A stretch of DNA of 64,000 nt, taken from Lytechinus variegatus (taxonomy: Eukaryota > Echinodermata > Echinoidea > Temnopleuroida > Toxopneustidae). Where the stretch lies: the NCBI RefSeq assembly GCF_018143015.1, contig NC_054741.1, forward strand, positions 67,773,754 to 67,837,753, given 5' to 3'. Under the pieces are notes generated by a model that saw nothing but the letters and a program-made list of their open reading frames with translations, ran no database searches and was not told the origin of the DNA. Position 1 is the first letter of the stretch; every line of letters begins with the position of its first letter. This document shows, piece after piece, positions 10,534 through 23,900 of the stretch. A program made the translations under genes and the position numbers.

Positions 10534-13125
10534 AGTCACACTTAACTTTTTGTGAAACACCTCCAGATGTTGCTATCAAAATGTGTTGTCAGTGGCTGTA
10601 TAAACACGAGATGTTATTTTAATGGTTGAGATGACATAAAAGTACACAGTAAGATATGCCAAAAACCCCATACTACAAATATCTCCATGGGGCAGATCTG
10701 TTTTATCTTTCTTTTTCATTCTTATTTTGGGGGATCATTTTTCACTACTAATTCTATACTATTTGAACCTAAATGTATACCAGTACTTGAATAGTTTGCA
10801 AAAAGCACTCTAGGAAAAAAAGAGAATTGTCATGAATAACCTTGTTTTTCTTTTTCTTACTGCTAGAAGACACCAAAGTCACAAACAGCTTTATTTCATC
10901 CAACCCATGAACCATTGCCATTATCTTGTAAAACTTCCAATTTCATCTTTTACATCTAGAGTAATATGCTTCACTATACAGCTTTGGTTGGAATAGCAAA
11001 TACAAAACACATTACAACTGGCTGAAATATACTTAAAAATATCAATGCACATAACTGGCCATATATGGAGAGCATTTCATAAAAAGTTTTGTCAAAGATT
11101 TTCACTGGCTAATGTGCTCTCAGCCAATCGGATGCAAGGATTTATAGTAGCTTTTAACAGAAAAATTGACTATTTGTTTCATGAAATGCTCCCCTGGCAT
11201 ATTTTTTACATAAAAAAAATTGACTAGACATGTAATATTTAAACATGGCTAACAGTAAAAATGTCCAAAGGAATCTGATAGGATTTTTCAACATGAAATA
11301 TTTAACAAAGACAATATCAATATTATGATCACAATTACATCTACTCAAATTGATATATAATTTGATATATATACATATTCGGTCATATAATCTATTCCAT
11401 ATATTATTAAAAATTAGAGCACAAAAATCACTTACTACAATGCACTCGTGTAATCACAATATATATAGATATGAACTGTTTTTAGCACTTTCAGAAATTA
11501 TTTACTTGATATTACTTTTAATGAAGCCTTTTCCAGATTAATACATGATATAATATTTCTGCATACAGATATTTCAATGATTTTTTTTTCAATATATTTA
11601 CAACTAATGTTTTTCCAAGAAATCGCTTCTTAAGATGAACAAGCAGCGAGTAATTACCATTGGTGAAGATGAATGAGATACCTTTTATCGGAGCCAGTGC
11701 ACTGTTCTACAAACTCTCATCCAAGATAGTACAAAGTATTATACACTTCATTTCACTTCATGGTTAATGAGTTATCACTCTACGGAAAAAGGATGCAAAC
11801 TTGATGCATACCATAAAATGTATACCCTTAACACAGTATTTCGATATAACAGTTTTCACTCGGAAGTCCTTCACGCAAATGGTTTGAATGTGTTCAACCC
11901 ACATGCTTAATGTTTGACCAATCGTATGGTATGATCACCATATTAGCAGGAAAACTAGTTCACAATATAACATACTCAAGAAAACAAACTTAATTTACAA
12001 ACTTAGTATTTCAAAACTAAAAACATCTATGAACACTAGGTATTTACTTATAGTACTGAACTTCACTACATTAATTCTTATAATCCACACTTGTACTATT
12101 TCTTCTAGTGTAAGACTAAAGAATTATTGCACAATTTACATTCCTAACTCTAATTTCCAACTTTTTATTCTAATTCTTATTTCTAAATCTGTGTATATAT
12201 ATATAGTTGTGATGGTTTTCATCGTAGACCTTTTATTCATTTGTTTTTAATACATTTAAATAAATAACATTTATCTAGAAATACAACATTTTGCAAGAGT
12301 CAAGGGGTGCATTTAATTCACAAAATTACATACACCTAAACCTGCAAGTAAACTGCTTAATTGTGTAGACCTTTTCTCATTCTATTAATATTTAATATAT
12401 TTATGCAAATAATTTAGACACATCTAGAAAAACAACATCTTGCATGAAAATAATAGGTCTTTGAAAAAGCTGAATACCAGTATTCAATATAAGTTTGCTA
12501 TAAACTATTTTAAGTAAAGCCTAATCCTCCTAGTAAACTGTTTGAAATTATCAAAATAAAAATATCTATAATAGCAGTGGTGGCAAGGGGGCTCAATTTC
12601 TCAGGATCATGTCTAAAAAATTCACACAATGAATAACAGGTTTGAGACTTAACTAGACTTACTAAAGTTCCTTCACCTAAAAGCATGTGAAAACCAAAGC
12701 CATTTGAAAGCACATAAAGCATGAACATACACACATAATAAATACCAATGTTTTTAACATTGATCACATTCAGTCTGTTTAAATTTCATTAGTCTTAACA
12801 AATGCAAGCTTAATACAAGCATTGGGTTACCAATTAATTGAAAACTGGACCTCTCTTAACAATCATCCTGTAAAGCAATGGGAAATCATAACAAAATGAT
12901 AGGTATTTACTCCATACCCAGTTACAAGCACGCTCTTGAAATCACCTCAGTGAGTCATATAGATCTTATTTCTACAATAAGCCATGTCATTAGTTATATC
13001 ATTAGTCACAGTTACTCTATGATGATCATGACACACTTGACAGTCAATGTAGGATTTTGTTTAAGATTTTGTTTAACTTTGAAGGTCAGTTTCATATAGG
13101 AACACACAGGAATGCTGAACTCCAA
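10534..13125. other. AT-rich intergenic DNA with one foldback element
   Basis: Apart from the foldback at 11066-11195 I see only AT-rich sequence with short accidental open frames. Two blocks at 12229-12290 and 12370-12440 resemble each other (GTAGACCTTTTxTCATT, then TTTAAATAAATAA-like text and TCTAGAAA-ACAACAT), indicating an old local duplication. Confidence 0.4.
11066..11195. repeat. Foldback element with GAGCATTTCATRAAA ends
   Basis: GGAGAGCATTTCATAAAAAG on the left is the inverse of TTTCATGAAATGCTCCCC on the right. The element is about 130 bp and non-coding. It shares the TTTCAT(A/G)AA end motif with elements at 6988, 17458 and 44576. Confidence 0.65.
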
Positions 13126-13556
13126 GGCCCGAATTCACAAAGGTGGTTTTGAAAACCCACGGTTGAGTCCATGGTTTATGCAGATTTCTTATACAAATTA
13201 CACCTAATTTAGCACGTATCAGGCGCGTGTATAAAACATGTCCAATGCTGATGCGCGCATTTGTCACAGTGCGCCAAATTGACGCCTTTTACCATGGTTA
13301 GATACGCCATTTTAATCATCCAGCGTTTTTATTCATGAGTCCACTCTTCAAACAGCGGACTCATGAATAAAATAGCGTATCTAACCATGGTAACAGGCGT
13401 CAATTTGGCGCACTGTGACAAATGCGCGCATCAGCATTGGACATGTTTCATACACGCACCCGATACGCGCTAAATTAAGCGTAATTTATACAGGAAATCT
13501 GCATAAACCATGGACTCAACCGTGGGTTTTCAAAACCACCTTTGTGAATTCGGGCC
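13126..13556. repeat. 431-bp near-perfect palindrome (foldback element)
   Basis: GGCCCGAATTCACAAAGGTG at 13126 pairs with CACCTTTGTGAATTCGGGCC ending at 13556. The arms are about 205-210 bp with few mismatches, and the centre is TGAGTCC (13-14-base loop) GGACTCA near 13341. Because both arms encode the same peptide in opposite directions, mirrored open frames appear on both strands. They are not genes. Confidence 0.85.
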
Positions 13557-13689
13557 CAAGAGTTTTACTTTTGGCAATGCAAGGTAGAGTCCTCTGAATC
13601 TTTTTAACTTAGCTTTTACCAATAGGATCTCCAGTGAGTGGATGATATCAGTAATTATACCTGAATTCTATCACAATAGATAATCTACA

Positions 13690-14500
13690 TCTGTACTAAA
13701 TTGTCAATACTACAGAACGGCAATAAGTAAACTGCATCAGTACTTAACTGTGAACTCTATTGTAATGGGTAAACTTCATCAGTACAGAGATGTGCATTTT
13801 ATAACTATCAGTAAACTACATCAGTACTGAAGTGTGAATTTTATAACAATGCGTTAACTACATCAGTACTGATGTGTGAATTTTATAACAACGCGTAAAC
13901 TACATCAGTACTGAAATGTGAATTTATAGCGATAAATAAACTACATCAGTACTGACGTGTGAATATTTATAACTATCAGTTAACTACATCAGTAATGAAG
14001 TGTGAATATTTATAACTATCAGTAAACTATGTCAGTACTGAAGTGCAAGTCCTATCACAATGAGTAAACTACATCAGTACAAACTTTTCAATATTATTAT
14101 TTACATCAGTACTGAGGATGTGTGAATAGGGTAAACTACATCAGTATTGAACTGGGAACTATACGACAATGGATAAACTTCATCAGAACTGAACTGTGAA
14201 TTTTATCCCAATGGGTAAACTACATCAGAACTAACATGTGAATTTTATCACAATGGTTGAAATACATCACAATATGTAAACTTCATAAGCAGTAATCTGT
14301 GAATTTTACAGTCCCATATTAGTATCACAGTAACATGTGAAATTTCCCAAAAGAGGTGAACTAAATTAGAATCCAACTGTGAATTGTATTACGGTAAATT
14401 ACATCAGTATATAACTATGGAACATATCATGATGGATGAATCATTAATTACATCAGTACTGAAGAGTAAATTATATTAGCACTCTACATGAGCTCAATAT
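13690..14500. repeat. Minisatellite, about 41-44-bp unit
   Basis: The unit reads approximately GTAAACTACATCAGTACTGA followed by AGTGTGAATTTTATAACAAT. Successive TCAGTACTGA motifs start at 13821, 13863, 13905 and 13946. Around 18-20 diverged units are visible, degenerating to the right. The array begins about 280 bp beyond the SARM1 stop and could lie in its 3' UTR. Confidence 0.75.
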
Positions 14501-14782
14501 GCAATTGGTACACATTTCTTGCTAGTACTGCAGTGTATATATCATTCACATTGGCAAATTAGATCAGCACTGAAGACCCGGTATCATGCACTACCGAGTA
14601 TTCATCAATATTCTAGATTTTATACAGTGCTTCATAAAGATCTCCATAGTTCAAAGTTTTACACATATAACATCAGCACTGTCCATTATGCAAATTATTC
14701 TACCCATGAGTCTATCACAAGACAAGGGGAATCTATTCTACTTTAAACACTGTGAATCCTGCACCCGGAGTTCATACCGTTG

Positions 14783-14945
14783 CTAAGATACACTACTGCC
14801 ACCACTGCTGGTTCGTAACCCATGACCAGCTATCATCTGCCTGACTGCCATGATCTCGTTGTCAATATATTTTTCCATGTTTTCTTCTCCCTTCAAGAAC
14901 CTTTCCAACTTGTCAATGCAGGCATCCTGATAATCGTGGATCCAC
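14783..14945 (-). CDS. SARM1: SARM1 coding exon 8: end of TIR and C terminus
   Basis: Translation is [20 protein letters not shown], then [20 protein letters not shown] and a Ser/Gly tail ending SSGGSSVS before TAG at 14785-14783. WIHDYQDA matches human WSHEYQEA. The acceptor is TTTTTCATTTCTAG. Confidence 0.95.
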
Positions 14946-17900
14946 CTAGAAATGAAAAATGGCATAAAATCCTATTTAACAGCAGCAAAAAGTAATTGGA
15001 TAAAACAATGACAAAGATGCCCGTCAGCAGTTGAGCTGCTTGGGACGTTCAGACTCATCTCATTGCTGTAGATACCTGTCTTTGTTTCTACTCTTCTGCA
15101 CCATGTCATCATATCTCATCTGGTTAACAGTTCTTTTGAGGACTTCATCTTCTCTAAACAAAAATTATTCTCTCTCACTGTTACCATTCAATCTCTTATA
15201 TTTTCATTTCTTATCAACTTTTTAACTTCACCATCCCAACAGTCCTTTTCAGGACAACTGTCTTCAAACTCCCAGACTTGTGTTAGAAAGGCATACTGTC
15301 TAGTCGAGGTTATTTCAGCCAACTGTCAAGAAAGCACATATGCTTAAATAGTGACAGGCCAGAAGTGTTTGAATGCAACTTAAAAATCAAATGCATGCTT
15401 CTGATTCGATGAAAATCAAATGTTTTCAATACTTGGGAGTTCTGTTAAACTGAAAATCTTTCTCCAACAAGCCCTTGTCCAAGATCATAAGATCATAGCT
15501 AACAGTATACATATTGAGCCTCCACCACACTGTAGTATGACTTACTTGATTCCATTGAAGAAACAGATACCACGCATGTCTTCAGGTAAGTCATCAGGCT
15601 TAGGCCATTTGAAGTTATCGATGACCGGTACGATATTGCATTTACACTCTATGGCTGTCACTATCTCCTGTGGGTTAATTAATATTGATGAAAAAAGTTA
15701 CAGGTACATCAACTACAGGGGCCGTGGAAGCGGGGAGGGGGGGGGGCTGGGCTTCAGCACCCCCCTTACTTTTTTCTAAAGCCGTGTACAAAAACGTAAA
15801 AATATAAAGATATATGCTTTCATGAAGCTTGCTACTTTAGGCTTGAAACTTTGGATTTTTGTTTGTATGTTACATCATACTTTCTTGTTGTGAATGGTAA
15901 TGTTTACACTTGCTTTGGTATGATGAAGACAGAAGAATCATGGCATGCAAATCCATAACCAATTGAAAGAGGGCAAATGCTGATTGAAATAAATAAATGA
16001 TGATGATGATCTTGATTTGTTGCCCTGTAATGTACTAATCCACGCACACCGTATGGATGACCTGGATATATGCAGGCCTTCACATTGTGCATGATACATA
16101 ACTGATACTTGACTGTAACGGATGCAAAAAAAATTGTCTTACCCGATGGACCCAGTCCTTGTGATCTTTGTCTCCCATGCACCTATCTAGAGAGCCAGAA
16201 GAGAGGACCATCACAAAACTCTTAGCACTTTTCACACTGTTGAGTAGATTGTTGTCAAATTTGCCTGCCTCCAGCTTCTCCACATCAATGAAGACTGTGA
16301 AACCGCGTAACTGCAAGTGTACCTTTAGCAAGCTGGAAAAAAGTAAATATGAACAGTTTTGATATCAAATATGAAACAGCAACCACAAAAATACATGATT
16401 AATATTACAGAGTAATGCTAGATTAGAGCTGTATTGAAACTATGAGATTTTTCTGCTAATCATATATTACCATTACCATTCCTATGGATTAAAGGTGTTC
16501 TAGTTGGCCCGTAATATCATGCATTAACCAGGAGGAGATGGACACTTCAGAAACTTGTTTTTCACTTCTTGCTGATAGAGTATCCACTTTTGGCACGAAG
16601 TATTACTTTTGTCAAGTAGTTGATTGTTCTATAGATTCATATGTAGATTTTTTATAATACTTTACAGAACTCAATTATATCATATTGTGAGAGTAAAAAA
16701 AAAGAGAACAGAGAGAACTTTCATTCCCCCTTTAATAAGTTTAAATAATTAAAGACAATATCAATCACATTTTGTGCTCACCGTAACATTTCAAATGTGC
16801 TAGCAAACCTGTATCTGGAATTTATACATCTTCAAATTTACAACACACTGAATTGCTGTGTGATTACTGACTGCTGGGGATGGAAAAAAAAGCAGAGGCA
16901 CTGCAGCCCAGGAGGGATTTGAACCCACTACCTCTGGATTACTACACCAGCGTCCCTACAAATTAAAACAGTACTTCATAAATCAGTATACAGTTCCTAT
17001 TTTTCTTCTACAAACCTTGCTAACAGAGAACCAGTAGATCGCCGGTAGCTGATGAAGACATCCAAACTCTTTCTTGGTTGGTTCTTAGAATCACCTGACT
17101 CAGTCAACTGCTTTTCTTCATTCTGAGGACTGTCAAATACCTTGGGGTAGATATCAAGTCCTATAACAAAAGAAAAATGAATGTGTATGACAGTATTGTG
17201 ACCTTATGAGAATTAGATATGGAGAATTATCAATAAATGTTGGGGTTTTTTTTTCCAACCTCAATTTAATATTCTTCAAATTAGAATGACCAAGCAAAGG
17301 TAAGTTCCCTATCAGGGGATGCAATATGGCATTTTTTTATATTATTTTTTTCCTTTTAATTGAAGGTGACCCTGCTATTCCTAGCTGTTTAATAATGGTT
17401 AATGTTTTGAGTTATTGCCTCATTCCAGGAAGGGTCTTGGTTCAAATCCAGAAGGCCGTTTCATAAAGCTGTTCGTAAGTTAAGAGCAACTTTATGAACG
17501 ACTGGTAATCTTTCTTACGTGCCAAACCATCGCCAGTGAATATACTATTTACTGCAAAAAAGGATCACCAGTCATTCTTTAAGTCACTCTTAACTTACAA
17601 ACAGCTTTATGAAACACAGACTATTCCTATTTGTTCAATACAATGATTTGCTTTGTTGTCATGCCACCAAGATTCATTTCCATGATATATGTCCATTTCC
17701 GGTTGTCAGAATTTGATATGAAAAAAATTTCTGGTTACTCTTAATAAATCAAGAATGATTTTGTTGGAGAAAAAAATCATCCAGCATGTTAGTTGAAAGC
17801 AAAAGTTACACACACACCCATACAGAAAAAATGTGTTGTATCTTTAGTACAGTCAGAGAAGTATCACTTCACTCTAGTATGAAACACAAGTAAAGGTATT

Positions 17901-20900
17901 TCACTACAATCATACTACTGTATGACTTCATGAGGCTTGTTCAGACGTATAATAATATTCCCCTTTACAATGCTTATCGAAATGTTGTCTCTACAATTCA
18001 CCAACATAATATGTTACAGATGCAGAATTTTTTCTATCACCTGGCTACAAAAAAAACAAGCTTTTAACAGGGTAACACAAAATTAATTTTCCACAGACTT
18101 TGAAAGAACAAACCATGAGACTCCTTATCATGTCACAAATAAATTTACCTAACTTCAGAAGTTTCTTTGGAGATTTCAGTGTTAGGGAAATTTGTCTCAA
18201 GTCTGAACAACCCAAAATTGAGCATTGTCACTACACATAATTATGTGAACAACGCGTGGTGATTAAATATTTCTCAAGAATCATCATCATGTACAATTAA
18301 TTCATCCAGTTGTCATGATTTGTCAACAGAGATTTGAATTAATCATTTTAGCACTTACATTGTAAGCATGTCTATTTGGGTGAAATTGATGATCAAATTA
18401 GCTGTTCATATACTTTTGATAGATTTGATTTATTAACACTATATTGTATTTTGCACGATTATATTCCGTATCTGTGGAACATTATATCCAGTTATAATTA
18501 TCATACTTGACAAAGCTACATCAATATATAACCGTGATATAGATAATTTAGGTAAAATTTTGAATAATAGAAGTTGCTGGTACACAAATCATTCATGAAA
18601 ATTAGAAGAACAAGAAAAAGTGAATGGGTAGGATTTAAAAGTAGATCTAAATTGAATTGATGGTCATAAATTATGTTTTCATAATTCAATGAATTATTTT
18701 TTTCAATAATAAAGACATTTGGGCCAACAAACTTAAAAACAATATAAAAAAAGTCCAGAAACCAAATGGTTAGATTCAATATCTTGGTGGAAAACCAGAG
18801 TGAGTCAGTTTAACTAGCAATGTATATATGGCAAGATTGTGCCTTGTCCATCATAGATGATATTGATAACATATTTGGATGTTAAAAAGAATCAAGTCCA
18901 TGATTTCTTCTTCTTTCAGGAGCATTCAAGCAGCATTTGACTTCTCGTCATACCTTTTCTGTTCGGAACTGCAACAACATTAATTATCATTTACACAAAT
19001 TACATTGATTTGCCACTTTTCAAGATACCTAATTTTCAATTTTTTAATATCCTTGTTTGTTTTCTTCTTTTTTAAAACTACATATATCCTGAGAGAATGA
19101 CAAAATTAAGAATTATAATTAATGGGTTAATATAAAAATACTCTTGCATGCATTCATGCCTCCTTTAAAAAAACACATGCTAATGTTCTAAAGATAAAAT
19201 CAGATTCTAATCATGAGGTTGAAGGAGAAACCTTCTCAAAGTTTAATTGAGAAACACTAATCATAATGCACCTACATGTAGCTAAGATCAATGCATATAA
19301 GCTATAAAATTCTGGAATAAACTATATTATGCTGAGAGTGGTATATGCACTGCACAAAGAATGCATACACAAACAAATGTTTTGTATGAATATATCAGCT
19401 GGGTTTTTTTTGTATTTGAAGTTTAGGGTATCTAGAGAGCAATGTCTTGCAGTGCTGCTTATGACTATCCGTGAAAACTTACAAAATGGACCGGGGCGGA
19501 TCCAGGATTTTCCAAGGGGGGGGGATTTCCCCGAGGAAAATTTGACAAGCAAAAAAAAAGAAAAAAAAAGGTTTTCACTAAAAATAAAGGTCATTTGTCC
19601 CATGTCAAATTTGACAAGCAAAAAAAATCTCACTTGTGTAGGAACAACATATTCTCATTGAATTTTTGCTGTGACTCTCAAAGGGGAGGGGGGGGTCACA
19701 CAAGTGTATGAATGACATATTTACATAAAAAATATTGGCCGATTCTCAAAGGAGGGGGGGGGGCATGGACTGGATGTGCCAGATCCGCAACTGACATGGA
19801 CTCTCTTCAACTTCCAACAACAAATAATACCCTTTAAGTGGTAGTTAGGGTGCTCAATCATGTTTCATACTGGACTAAGAAATATTGTTGGTAATACATT
19901 AACATTTAATATGTGCCCCAAGGAGATGACGGCTATGAGAAAAATACATCACAAATCATGGAGGCAGTTGGCTTCTTACACAAGTGGGGATGGACTTGTA
20001 GTTTGAAATTTAAATTTATGACCAACCTTGTATGGACGCCCGTGTGCCCCCTTGGCTAGGCGAGAATGGAAAAAGCTCCTTTTAGAAGGAAGTGGGATGG
20101 AAGACCTTCTTTTCTCTTCCTTAAAAAAGATTTTTGCATCCATTATTAATACTATCTGGCAAGAACAATTTTTTTTGGGGGGGTGGGGTAAAAGAGTTGC
20201 ATGCAAAAAAAATCTATCAATTTGTGTGCCCCCATCCCCTGTCCTTACTGTAAAACACTCGATCCACACTAGAAGCATGAACAACCCCTGATATGCCAGA
20301 CTGCATCTCTAGTCTTACTCATTTTCAAACATAATAGGAGTAGCATTGGCTGTCTTGCCATTTTTCAGAGTAGAGTCTTGAAGTTAAACCTTGATTCTCC
20401 AGTTTACATCTTCCCTCTTGAAGGGTGCCAGAAACATTTAAATGAGCTACACAGCTAATCAAAATGCAATCAGTTGAATAGGTGGAGGCCACCATCTGCT
20501 AATCAGCTCAGTCAGATACTATGTTTCATTTTTGACTTGCTTCATAGCTTGTAATTAAAAGAAGTGACTAATTTTGTGGGAAGGATGCTGTGCCTAAACA
20601 TTGAACATACTAGGTTCATACAGGACAGAAATATTAAAACACCAAGAAAAAAGCATTGCTCTTATCAGGGAGCTTCAAATTGAAGCCTTTTTAAAATAAG
20701 ATCATCTCTTAAATGTGTTGGAAGCTCCTTGCTCTTATATTCTCAAATGACAATCAATCCTTTTAACAGTCTATAGATTAATAATACTAACTTTTTGCCC
20801 CCATATTTTTTTTTAACCATACAAACAGTTTTTTCTCTGAAAGCACTGAAAAAATGTTTTCCCTTTATTTTGGGTGATTATAAAAAATTTAGGGACTAAA

Positions 20901-23900
20901 TATCAAATTGAAGCCTTTTTAAAACAAGATCATCTCTGAATGTCATGATCTTTGGAAATGCCCTGGATCATTATTATTTTTATTTTCCATTTTTTTGCCA
21001 AACTATCTCAATTTTTTCTTAAGATTACCTGCCAATGTCTATGAATGCAGAAGCATAGAGCATTCTCTATTCCTGTAATTTGGGATAAGTGTTGCATGGA
21101 ATAATATCTGGCATTGGGAAAGTCATAACTAATATACAATTTTTGGCACATCTTAGGGTTTGAGATAGCTATATCAAACTTACCACCAAACAAAACTTAC
21201 CAACACTAGAAAACCTGGTGACAATACAGACTTTCATAAAGAGACCGCCATAAACACAGGGGATCATTTACATGTGTTAATAGATTATGATGAATTTTAA
21301 CCCTTTAATTAATAAATAATAGTGCCCAGTCTGTCCACTGCACACAAACCTATCTTACCTTGAAAACTAGTAATTCCTTTATTTTTCATCCTAGCAGGTG
21401 CACCGGGGAAGGTATATGGATTGAAAGCTGAATATAAAACAAATAAAGATGGAAGTGGCACAAGAACAGAAAACAAAATAATAATAATTGATCGCCACAT
21501 GGACATGAGGAAAGGGTTAAAAATGAATTACATGTACATGTTCATGCAAATCATAAAAGGTGAAAGCTAACAACAACATACATACAGGCAGAAAATACAA
21601 TTTAAACAGAAATATATAACAATTATGCAAGAAATATGCAATAAAGGGATACTGCTATAGTTCATGTATGAATCAAGCCTGAAACATGGTCTAATTTAAA
21701 AATAATAATAATAGTTAATATAGGATTTGTATAGCGCATGTATCCACCTTGCTAGGTGCTCAGGGCGCTCCTATATTACCCCGGCTAAGCTAGTCTACCG
21801 ATTCTGGTGCACACAGCTTTTTGAGGAATTACTTCCTACCGGTACCCATTTACCTCACCTGGGTCAAGTGCAGTACAGTGTGAATAAATTTCTTGCTGAA
21901 GGAAAACATGCCATGGCTAGGATTCGAACTCACGACCCTCTGTTTGAAAGGCGAGAGTCAGAACCACTAGACCACAATGCGCCCAAAAAGTCTGACTATG
22001 TGTATTAGCCTGTACTTGGATAGCAAAACGAAGATGACTCTTGCATACCAAAAAAAAAAATCCTAAATATATCCTCAATCCTCAAAATATCTATGGACTG
22101 GTACATCTGAATTATTTTGTCCTCATTTTCTGCTTTGTTCTCATTTTCTGCTTCGTTCATACCCAAAAGTGTCAGAGATTATAATATGTATTCAAAACCC
22201 AGCTACCTCATAATCAATGCCTCATTACAACCTGTCCAAAAAATAGTATTACATCCATTCTGCCAGAGAAATCATGACTCAGAAGGAAAAAAAAATTATA
22301 GGGGCTGTGAGCAAATTCACTCCCAAAATGCCCCACATGTAAGAGCCCCATGAAACTAACAAGAGCCCCTGAAATTCCCATGGGGTCTGGGGCCTGTTGC
22401 AGAAAGAGTTGCAATAAATCGCAACTCTAAACATCAATCGCAACTTGATTTTCAACCAATCAACTGCCCACATTTGGGACTTGCAATTGATTTTTTTTAC
22501 TTGCGTTTAAGTGCAACAGGCCCCAGGTGTAATCTTTTGGCTAGAAAATGTAAAAAGTAGCTCCAGAAAAAAACATGAATGTTTCCGTAATAACTTACCC
22601 CATGGGTGTATAGCCTTGAGTATTTTCATACGATGGACACCATTGGTGATTCCCCCATCGTCTTTTAGGTGCTGATCAGTAACAAAAGGTAAGAGTTGAA
22701 TGTCAATACCGCAGTGCATCAGATTGTGAGTATACTGGGGATATTCTGGACCCAGCGTCTTCAGCCAGTCGTAGAGTTCCTTGTCACCACTGTTGGAGTT
22801 GCTTTTTAGTTGGCCTAACTCCCGAAGAAATCTGACAAAGTGAAGATTTAAAGAATAAGATTTTTACATCAGTTTATGACGAGCAATAATAATAATATAC
22901 AGTTCTTGTATAACGCATATCACTTTAAGAATAATGTCTCTATGCCCTTCCAAAAGACTTGGATATTATTACCCCAGCTGTAGCTTGGCAGCAGAGCAGA
23001 TTGCTGATGCCACAACGCATTAGATTGTGAAAGTACTGCTGAACTTGGAATTTTCCAACCCCAATGTCCTGAGCCATTCGTGAAATTCCTTATTGATCAC
23101 CACTGTTTTGAGTTGCATTCTTATCGCTTACCTAACTCAGAGTAGGTATTACATGTACCTACATATTGGATGGCAACATCAAGCAGAATGTACACATATC
23201 TATCAATTATTTGTTACATTGCATACTGTACAGACTGGGTCCTATTAAACATTAAACACTATCCAGCTGGCTAAAATTACAATTCACATTTAACTTATTT
23301 ACCACTAACTCACGGTATCTTTTATATTTTATCAAGAAATATGACATTTTTATTGTTTCTCAATGTTACATGAAACAAGGTTTTATTCCATTCTGAACAT
23401 ATGGAAATGACATTGTTAAATTTAACCTGGCTGTGAATAATTAATGAAGAGCTTCCTTTATAATTAAAGGTTAAATCATCAAAGAAGTAAAATATTCTAT
23501 TATTCACACAGTAAAAATACAAAAGAATTAGTTTGTTACTTTCTCAGTTTTATACTTTGTATACTGCCAATAATGTGTATTTCACTGTTTTGTGCAAATA
23601 AGTGATACTTCAGAATTTTCATTACTTTCTCTTACCTCTGATTTTGATGAAATTTTGAGAAAAATTTTAATGTTATGCTTGTTTAAAGTTTCTATATTTA
23701 TTCAAATCCATTTTTTGGGGGTGGACTTGACATTTATAATTTATAGATTTGTTTTCCTTAGTAGAGCTACAAGAAACCTGATGAGCTGTTCATGAAGAAA
23801 GAGAAACTGGCTATTGGTTTTTCACTGAGAATAAAAACTAATTATGAACAGCAATATAATAGACGGGTATTCTTTTCTTCTTTCTTTATGTTTTGCTTTG

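Larger units (their letters stand above)
17161..22598. other. SARM1: SARM1 intron 4
   Basis: Intron between coding exons 4 and 5. It holds the foldback at 17458-17615, an oligo-G family repeat at about 19490-19790 (with GACAAGCAAAAAAAAA motifs), the SINE at 21702-21986 and the foldback at 22386-22526. The remainder is AT-rich with accidental open frames. Repeated text (AAATTGAAGCCTTTTTAAAA) occurs at about 20675 and 20905, showing a local duplication. Confidence 0.8.

Noticed and set aside
13073..13597. Mirrored frames on both strands sharing a peptide starting MTNARISIGHV
   Set aside because: Both arise from the two arms of the 431-bp palindrome.
21930..21986. tRNA gene on the minus strand
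   Set aside because: A and B boxes are present, but the acceptor and anticodon stems do not pair and it continues into a SINE body with a tail.
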